From Triparma columacea (Eukaryota > Sar > Bolidophyceae > Parmales > Triparmaceae): a stretch of 11,304 bases of DNA. The stretch covers positions 66,181 through 77,484 of the forward strand of contig BRYA01000290.1 of NCBI GenBank assembly GCA_030267965.1. Direction: 5' to 3'. Position numbers and translations under genes: made by a program. This document shows, piece by piece, positions 1 to 9,000 of the stretch. Position 1 is the stretch's first letter, and every line of letters begins with the position of its first letter. A model generated the notes under the pieces. It saw only the letters and a list, made by a program, of their open reading frames with translations. It did not search any database and was not told the origin of the DNA.

Positions 1-52
1 GAAGTCTCGAGGATGGTTAAGCACGACGCATACGCGGAATGGGCTGAGCGAG
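1..52 (+). other. Exon 1 (partial at left edge)
   Basis: It ends at CGAG before a GTGAGTTCG donor. Read from base 1 it encodes a 17-residue stretch ending AYAEWAER plus one base (phase 1). An ATG at 13-15 could be the start codon. A second frame (starting at base 2) is also open but fits only if an alternative acceptor at 300 is used. The 5' boundary is outside the window. Confidence 0.5.
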
Positions 53-3000
53 GTGAGTTCGGGTAGTTTGGGCTGCCTAGGGAGGTGGGGGTGAAGGAGA
101 GGCTGCTTTCGGCGCTGATCGGGCAGCTGAGGTTGGTCAAATTTCATCCATGCGAACTCCGCTAATCTCATCGCCAAACGCACCGTCACGATGTAACCAC
201 GCTTACCATCACAGCAGGGCCTGGAGGCGGTTATCATACTCACGTATATCCTCAAGAGGGATCTCTCTCTGAAGGTGACGGAGTCTCACTGCCGTTGCAG
301 GTCGCCAGTACAAGCGAGGACATGAAATCAAACACGTCGAGTGAGGAGACTGCGCTCGACACTAAAGCAGAGGGACTTGAAAGAGGTGAGATAAGGGTAG
401 ATGGGGGTTTAAGGGGGGAGGTAGACGATAAGGGGGGTTTAGCGAACGGAGTTTGTGTGACTGCAGAGGCTCGTCAAATATCAATTTCAGTATGTGTGCT
501 CACCCCAGCAACACTTATATCTTCATAAACAAACGCCCACGCTTACATTCACAGCGACGCCTCGAAAGGGCGCTCACTCTCTTGTAGGAGAGGATCCCCT
601 TGATAAGATGGGGGGAACTTTGCTGTCGTCACAGATTGAGAATTCAAGTGACAATTTGGAAGAGGTGAGGGATTTTGGAAGAGGGAGGAGATGAGATGAG
701 GAGCAAAGTGACGGGCTGAAAACGTTAAGGAATGCAAAGGAGAAAATACGCAGGAGTCTTAAATTCTGTATAAGATGCATCTTAAGCCTCACACACTGCC
801 GCTGCGATACTAACTCTGCGTAAAAACCCCATTCTTGCACAACTCTCCATGCTTGTCACAGGTAAGAATGAAATACCTTGGATAGGAGTAAAAGAGATGC
901 CGCACGTTACAAGCCACGCCCATGCACGTGATGATTTTGTCTCTTAATATAATCTCGCCTCCCTTACGCGACATTACTATTTCTAACCTACTAACGTCTT
1001 TGCTTCCGCAATTTGCTTCGCTCCTCACAGGAAAAGGACACAGAAAATGAATCCCGAGGAGGGGGAGAAGACGGTCTGAGAGAGACTCTTCAGGTTGACA
1101 CCCCGATGTCCGATAGCTACCATTCAGTAAGCGATCTTGGCCATGAGAGGCAAGTCACTCGGTCTTCTGCAATTGAAAGACCCCATGGGGACGCTGGACG
1201 AGGTGAGTTCGATTTAGAGGGTTGTAGGGGCGGCGACCTTTGATATTCTACAGGGAAACGTGGACGATATGTTGGAGCACGTGTATAAATCTTTTCACTT
1301 TGACTAACAACCACCATATCGCCATTTCTGCAGACTTTGAAAATAGCCATGAGGACGCCGAACGAGGTGAGTTGTGCGTTGAGCATCAGAAGAGAGAAAG
1401 GACAATTTAATACTCTAGGAGAGATTGGGAGACTCGTGGGAGGGCGCGTTGAAACTTTGTAATATTTTCTCACTTTTGCAATGTGTTGTGTTGTCCCCTT
1501 CACAGTCTCTAAATATAAAAACTCTCATGAGGACGCTGGACAAGACCGAGGTAAGTTCGATTCAGGGAGTCGTAGGGGGGAGACCCTTGTAGTTTTTCTC
1601 ACCGCCTGCGTGTGGAACGCACGGAGCCGTTCGCGGAGGGCCTGGCCCTCGGCGTCGAGCTCAACGGGCGGCGGCCGCGACACACGTGCGCGCGCGCCGG
1701 TCTACGGCGACTGCATGGGATCCGTCTCCGGCGACCGCATGGGTTCCGTCTGCGGCGACCGCATGGGGCACTTCTGCGGCGACCGCATGGGTTCCGTCTC
1801 CGGCGACCGCGTGGGGCACTTGATATGCTACACAGAAACGAGGAGCACGCGTTGAAATCTCTTCATGTTGACTAACATAACAAACACCATAATCGCCATT
1901 ACCGCAGACTTCAAAAACCGCCACGAGGACGCCGGACAAGGTGAGTTGTGCGTTAGGAGCCGGAGGAGAAAAACACATTTTAATACTCTAGGAGACAGCT
2001 GAAGAGTCGTGGGAGGACGCGTTGAAGCTTTGTAATGTTTGCTCACTTTTGCAATGTGTTGTGTTGTCCCCTTCACAGTGTCTAAATCTAAAAGCTCTCA
2101 TGAGGACGTTGGACGAGACCAAGGTAAGTTCGTTTCAGGGGGTTGTAGGGGGGAAGACCCTTGTAGTTTTCTTCACCGCCTGCGTGCGGAACGCACGGAG
2201 CTGTTCGCGGAGGGCCTGGCCCTCGGCGTCATTTTCGATGGGCGGCGGCCGCGGCACACACGCACGCGCGCCAGTCTGCAACGACCGCATGGGATCCGTC
2301 TCAGGCGACTGCGTGGGTTCCATCTGCGGCGACCGCATGGGGCGCTTCTGCGGCGACCGCATGGGGCGCTTCTGCGGCGACCGCATGGGTTCCGTCTGCG
2401 GCGACCGCATGGGGCGCTTCTGCGGCGACTGCACGGGTTCCATCTCCGGCGACCGCATGGGTTCCGTCTCCGGCGACCGCGTGGGGCGCTTGATATGCTA
2501 CACAGAAACGAGGACCACGCGTTGAAATCTCTTCATGTTGACTAACATAACAAACACCATAATCGCCATTACCGCAGACTCTGAAAATGGTCATGAGGAC
2601 GCCGGACAAGGTGAGTTGTGCGTTGAGAGCTGGAAAAATAAAACATTTTAATACTCTAGGGGAGAGCGGGAGAGTCGCGGGAGAGTCGCGGGAGGGCGCG
2701 TTGAAACTTTGTATTTTTCTCACCGCCTGCATGCGGAACGCGCGGAGCCGTTCGCGGAGGGCCTGGCCCTCGGCGTCGAGCTCGATGGGCGGCGGCCGCG
2801 GCGCACGCGTTCGCGCCGGTCTGAGGCAACCGCATTGGATCTGTCTCTGGCGACCGCGTGGGTTCTGTCTGCGGCGACCACAGGGGGCGCTTTTGCGGCG
2901 ACCGCTGGGTTCCGTCTCCAGCGACCGCACGAGTTCCGTCTCCGGCGAAAGCGTGGGGAGCTTGATATGCTACACAGAAACGAGGAGCACACGTTTTCAT

Positions 3001-6000
3001 GTTGACTAACATAACAAATACCATAATCGCCATTACCGCAGACTCCAAAAACCGCCACGAGGACGCCGGACGAGGTGAGTTGTGCGTTGAGAGCTGGAAA
3101 AGAAAAATACATTTTAATACTCTAGGGGAGAGCGGGAGAGTCGCGGGAGGGCGCATTGAAACTTTGTAGTTTTTTTCTCACTTTTGCTACAATGTTGTCC
3201 ACTTCGCAGTCATGACATTAGATCCTGACGACACCGTCAGGAAAAAATATCCCCTGCAGTCCCTCTCTAGCCCCGATCACACACCCTCCGCAATACACGG
3301 CCCCGTAGATATCGATTACGCAGCTCTTGGACCCGAGCAAGGCAAACTTGTGAAGCTTTTGGAGCACAGAGGAGCCGTTGAAGGCCTCATTGACACTTCC
3401 ACCGGCGACGATGTGAAAGTTTTAGGGCTCGCCGGTATTTTCCACGACGAGCGTGACAAGATCATTGACTTTCTCCTCACCGATTGTGAGCAGGGCAAGT
3501 TCCGAAGGAAGACCCTCCAGGAGTATGACAAAAAGGAAGGAGTCATTCACAAACTCGTCTACTGGCAGCACTACGGCAGCGGGAATAAGTTCGTCGAATT
3601 TCTCCTCGGCGTCAAAGTCGTATCTCCTGACAAATTGACGAACATTATGGAATTGGCACCCCTTGATGAGGATGACCTTTCTGATGAGGCAACTTCGATG
3701 CTTGTCGAAATTCTAGCGTCAATAAAGACCAAGACTGTCAAACGAGGTGTCATTAAGGGCAAGCTCAGCTTCACTGACTTTGAGTTTGGACAAACTGCAG
3801 TCACCATGGTGGGAACTCTCAAGGCAGAGAAGAGAGCAATAGAGATAACACCAGAAGTTGATGTTCGCACAGTCAAAAGCTTTAAGAGTGCAAGATCAAA
3901 CATTGGAAGGATAAAAAGCAGCAACAGCAGTGTCAAGAAGGGAGACGCCAAGGCTGCGTATGCAGCAGTAAAGGATATCATGGACGAGGTCAGGAAGAAG
4001 TTTAGGCAGCCTGGTGTCATTGATGAGAGGAGGAAAAGACACTTTGTAGAGGAGGTCATGCCAAGGGCACCAACTCTGACAATAGAGGAGGAGGCAATGT
4101 TGGAGAGGGTTGGGAGGCTAGAGAAGGACCTTCATGCAAAGGGGAAGAGAGTCAAGGGGACACTGAAGGAGGGCATTGACAAGTTCCTGTGGAGAGAAGC
4201 GGACAAGGTGTGGGCAGCCTTTGGGGTCACTGTGGACAAGTCAGCAAAGGGTGTATTAGCAGAGCAACTTCTGCTTGACACATTCGCGCGATCAGAGGAG
4301 CACTTAAAAAATCAAGGGAACTTACCAAGGGTTATCAGGAATGATTTCGACAGAACTAGAAGCTTGCATCAACATTGGTGTGTGAAGGTCCCTGCCACCA
4401 CCAATCGACTCTTTGAGATGTGGTTCGTGTGGAAGGAGTTTGAACTTGAGAATGGCCAGACTTCCTACATGATAGCTTTTGTGCCGCTGACAGAGTGCCC
4501 TGGAGGAGGCTTCAAGGACCTCAGTAAGGAAGGATTTGTGCTAGCAGAGACTAGAGGTGTCTACTTCTTCAATGAGATTGCCCCAAATGTCTGTAGAGTG
4601 ACACGCGTTCAAACAGTTGATCTGAAATTTAGTGGCATTCATAAGACAGTGATGGACAAAGCAATTGACTACCTTGCAAAGAGTCAGCTTATTGAGGCCA
4701 ACAGGTTGCAGAAGAAGTTCAGGAGGAACGGGAAGAAGGTTGATGCTGAGGTCAGGGGGGTTCTGGTGGAGAGGATGAGGGAGGGTGTTGAGTTGGAGGA
4801 AGACCAGAAGAAGGTATTTGGGGAGTTGGAGGAGCTCTTTGATGGGGAGGATGAAGAAGGGTGGGAGCATCTTGAGTCACCTTATGAGGGGGTGAAGATG
4901 AAGATCAAGTACAAGCAGCAGGAGAAAGGGAAAAAGACACTCACATTTGGTAGAGCTGAGTGTATCACCGACTGCTCAGCCGAGGAAGCAGCTGCTTGGT
5001 TCTTTGAGTACTGCAGCAGAGAAAGAATGGCACGGAGTAGAGAGAAAGGGGAGCCTGCAAGACTTGAGATAAGGATGAGAGGACAGGGAAGGATCAATGA
5101 GAAGCTATTTGCAGTAGTAACGAAACTTCCCTTCCCCTTTCAGAAAAGAGAGGCCGTCATGAGATATGTTTGGCAAAAGGGACACCAAGACGGCAAGATG
5201 TCATTGGCATTTGTCCCAGCAGAGGAGCAGGTAGACTATGGAGGAAATCTAGGAAAGCTTGTGCTTGCAAGAACAAGTGGCATTCTCACTGCCAAGAACA
5301 TTAAGGACTCTAATGGCATTCTCCAGAGTAAACTTACATTGACGCAATACATGGACACAGGGGGGCACATTCCTATTAAGATTGTGAACAGATCTACTCC
5401 ACGAGTACTAAGTACAATAGCAGTACTCAGGGATTCCTTCAAGCAGGATGTTGAGGTTGATAAAGCTGCACTGGCCTCTCTTGCCAACATCATCAAGAAT
5501 GAACCCCAAGATTATACAAAGGAGGAGAAGGAGGCAATCAGCAAAGGGAAGGAATTCTATGAAAATTGCAAGGAGGGGAGAAAATTTGATGATCTGAAGA
5601 GTCCTGATGAGAGGGTCAAGATGAAGCTAGTTCATGTTGATGGGGCAAGTCTTTGCACTGGAGTTGCTACTACTGTGGTTGATGCGAGTGTGGAGAGGTG
5701 TGCAGCAAATGAAATAATCGGTCTAAACAGCAGAGACGAAATGAAGAAAGCCAAAATGAATGGGATAAACACTATGAAGGTAGTAAATGTTAATCCCCAC
5801 ACTCTCTACTACATAACAACGAGGAATCTTGGCATCCCTGGATTTGCTCATCGTGAGGGAAGGAGTAAAATTACCTGGTGCAAGCAAGATGATGGCAAAG
5901 TTATCATTGATGTTGCAGACACAGATGAGCTTCAGGTAGACTTTTCAATGAAGGCTGGAAATATTTTAGTAAAGATTCACACAGTATGGGTTTTTGAGCC

Positions 6001-9000
6001 ACTTGAGCCTATTGGAGTTGTGCCACAAACATCAGTGACTTTTACAACAAAGGTAGAGCTTGGTGGCATTTTCTACTCTTCCATCATGAACAAGATTGCA
6101 CCAAAGTTTCTTGCACAAGTCTCAGACTTGAGGAAGAAGTTTGACAAGAGCAAAGGGATTGACATCTTCAAGAGACAGCAGATCATTGCAAAGTTTGAGG
6201 AGATTGCAATTGAGGGGGCACAAGGGATTCAAAGTCACTTCGATGAGATTGACGGAGCTCAAGAAATCAGTAGTGCGTTGACTGGACAGACATTGATAAA
6301 GGCAGAGAAGGGAATGGGATGGGGGAAGACTACAATAACTGTGAAAGCGTCCAACAAGGAAGTTGCAGCATTCTTTTGGGACCTTAAAAAAGGGGTTGAC
6401 TCCCAGCTTGAGCTTCACAGAGTCAACAATGCGACTCTTGTAGCCACAGTTGACCACAAAGGACATTTCACTGCTGCAAAGTTTTGCGAGGTAGACCAGA
6501 ATAAGACGGAGGTTGTATTGGTGACTATACATAAGGGTTTAGGAAAGGCTTCCAGCAAAAAAAGGGTAATCAAGCACCTGGGCATAGCAACTGATGCTGC
6601 TTACTACTTTGATAATCTGCTGAAGAGCAATGAAGCAGGGGAACAGGATGGGAGGAGGTTTGGAGAGCAGCTGATGGAGAGAGTGAATAGAAGAAATGTT
6701 AGGGACAGTAAAGTAGATGTCGTGAGGGACTTTATTGCTGCCAATAGGACGCTGAGAGAAATTACAGAGCAGCATGGTTTCATGAGAACTATGCTGTATG
6801 CTGTGATTATGAACAAATTTAAAAGGAGAGAGTCAAATGAGGGAGAAGATAAGAGTGAGGAGGAAGCCAGGGGGTGGGAGATTGGGAGTGCAATGACAGC
6901 AGTCATGTTGACTACTTTGACTGCTGCTCATGCTGTAGATGAATGGGCTCATCAATTCACCGAAGTGCAAAAAGTGATGGATGAACAAGTGTGGTTAAGG
7001 CCCATGCTTGAGGAGATTGTTATGAAACTATTTATGAAGTCTAACTTAGGATTAAAGGCAAGGGTAACTGTTGGTGCTGCCACAAGCATGGTTGATTTGC
7101 TGACTGATGTGTATGTGACGAACATGTTTTGGAGAGATAAGAAGTATGGGTACTTTAAGGCATCTTTGGCAAGTTTGGCAGTGTCAATTGGGATACAAAT
7201 GTTTACTGTATGGGCACAGAACAGAAAGTTGGGGATGATGAGGGTGCTTAAGGAATGGCTTCCCATTTTGATTGGGTTTAAACCTGCTGTTGATGCTTAC
7301 AGGGTTGCAAAGGGAGACAAACAAGAGGCTGGACAATCCTTTGATGCCTTGTCAGAGATGACTTACATGAAAGGGAGTGAGATGTTTGCTGAAGCCATAC
7401 CTGGAGTGATCATCCAACTTATGGCTATATCAACGAGTGACAAAAATGTTGGAACTTCAAAATGGCTTTCAGTTGCAGTTTCAGCATTGACAACAGGCTT
7501 CACATCAGCAACAATTAGTTATGATTGGGACACTGACCCAGTGAAGAGAGTGCAAGTGCCTGACTTCTATGGGTATGTACCTGCAAATCCCACCAAAAGA
7601 TCAATCATATTTGTTGCAATGATGCTTGTAAGCGCATGTATGCTTGTGATAAGGTGCATGACAATAGTTGTGTTAGGACTACTTGGTGGTAGATGGGTCT
7701 CTTTATATATTGGGGCTGACCTTGGTCTGTATTTGTTGATGAAGGTCTTGAGAGGGGACTTTTGGTATTGGATGCCTGTTGGTGGCAATGCAGAAGTTTT
7801 GAATAGTATTATCTGCAGAGTGGTGGTGAAAGTTGTGAATGACTACACATCAATTGTACAGTTTAGACACCCCAATGAAATAGGAGGGATGTATTGGATC
7901 TTTGGGTTTATTTTGGCAATGGGAAGTCTTCCAATAGCTATATTAGTAGCTGAAAGAGAAGATGTTGCAGACAAGAGGCTTAAATTAGCATGGGTAGTAG
8001 CTGGATCAGTTATACCATTCGCTGTTGTGTCTTTTCTTATCTTTCTCTTGAGTACTGAGAGGAAATATGTTGGCACCTTCGTCAGTTTGCAAAGGGGGAA
8101 GGACTTGACAGTACAGCGATTTAGAGATTCAGTTGACGATGCATTGAAGGCAGATTCAATTTTCAGAAACTCAAAGCACCATTGGAAGTCGATAGAAGAG
8201 GAAGTAAAAGCTTGGGTAGAAGCAAACTGGGATAGATGGGAGGAGGAGAAGCCAAATTGGTTTGATGATGCTGTCAGGGCTAGGGTGCCAGTTGAGTACA
8301 TTCCAGGAGCAGGAGATGCTAGAAGGAGAGAGAGTGTTAGGAGAGCAAGTGTTGATGCTGAGGGTGAGGGTGGTCTAGCAGGTGCTTTTAGAGCAAGTAT
8401 TAGGAGAGCAAGTGTTGACTTGGACAATGGAGGCGCGTTGGTTCCTTCACATGCTGTGAATGATACTACACAAGACTATGCAGGTTTAGATCCTAACAAA
8501 ATAGGACAGTTGTTGGGTGAGCGACTGTTGGTTGCATTAAGTTTCAGGAAGAAGGGAATGACAAAGGAGGAAGTTGTCAGGTCATTTATTGGGAAAAACT
8601 ACATTCTAAGACAGGTTGCAGAAGTGAACATATTTATCATACCAATGCTGGGCGCTGTTGTCAAGAACAAATTGTGCAAATTGAGGAAGGTAGAGGGTAA
8701 GGCTGTAGAGCTGGGAGAGAAGGAAGGAAATGAGATTGGAGAGTCTCTAGCGAGGAGTTTGGCTATTAATACTCAGCCAGTTGCTGCTGTAGATGCCTTC
8801 ATCTTAAATTTCCCTGCTCTACAGGAGCTTGATGAGGAGTATGAGTGGTTCAGACCCATGCTTGAAACAATTAGCTACAGGCTGTTGGAGGAAGTCCCTT
8901 GGGGGTTGAAGGCAAGAGTTACTGTTGGGGCTATTACTAGTATGGCAGATTTGCTAACTGATGTGTATGTGACATACATGTTTTGGAGTGATGAGAAGTA

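Larger units (their letters stand above)
1334..3209 (+). repeat. Tandem array of exon-intron cassettes
   Basis: The cassette is a 33-nt exon, an intron of about 138 nt, a 45-nt exon and a GC-rich intron. Copies begin at 1334, 1908, 2578 and 3042, giving spacings of 574, 670 and 464. The length differences come from minisatellite copy number in the long intron and from loss of the 45-nt exon in the third copy. The fourth copy runs into the giant exon, whose acceptor context (CTCACTTTTGC...TTGTCC...GCAG) is the same as that of the 45-nt exons. Conservation extends through intron sequence, so the duplications are fairly recent. Confidence 0.8.

Noticed and set aside
275..300. A 26-nt intron (GTGACG...TTGCAG) within exon 2
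   Set aside because: It is too short for a typical spliceosomal intron, has no branch site, and the frame is open without removing it.
2022..2545. Plus-strand open frames of 167-168 codons through the 24-bp repeats (and similar ones at 1481-1875 and 2587-3009)
   Set aside because: They run through clear donor and acceptor sites, use several frames at once, and are open mainly because 24 is a multiple of three in GC-rich DNA. Read through from the exon frame they end in stops before the next exon.
1586..2964. CRISPR array
   Set aside because: The 24-bp repeats are directly adjacent without spacers, lie in introns of a eukaryotic gene, and have no cas genes nearby.
2301..3156. Minus-strand open frames of up to 209 codons over the cassette array
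   Set aside because: They cross exons and introns of the plus-strand gene and change frame between copies. Only the short conserved antisense peptide is kept as a finding.
7843..8427. Minus-strand open frame of 194 codons inside the giant exon
   Set aside because: It is the shadow of a long coding exon with low C content. Its composition is Ser/Thr/Leu-rich, as expected from reverse reading, and there is no independent signal.
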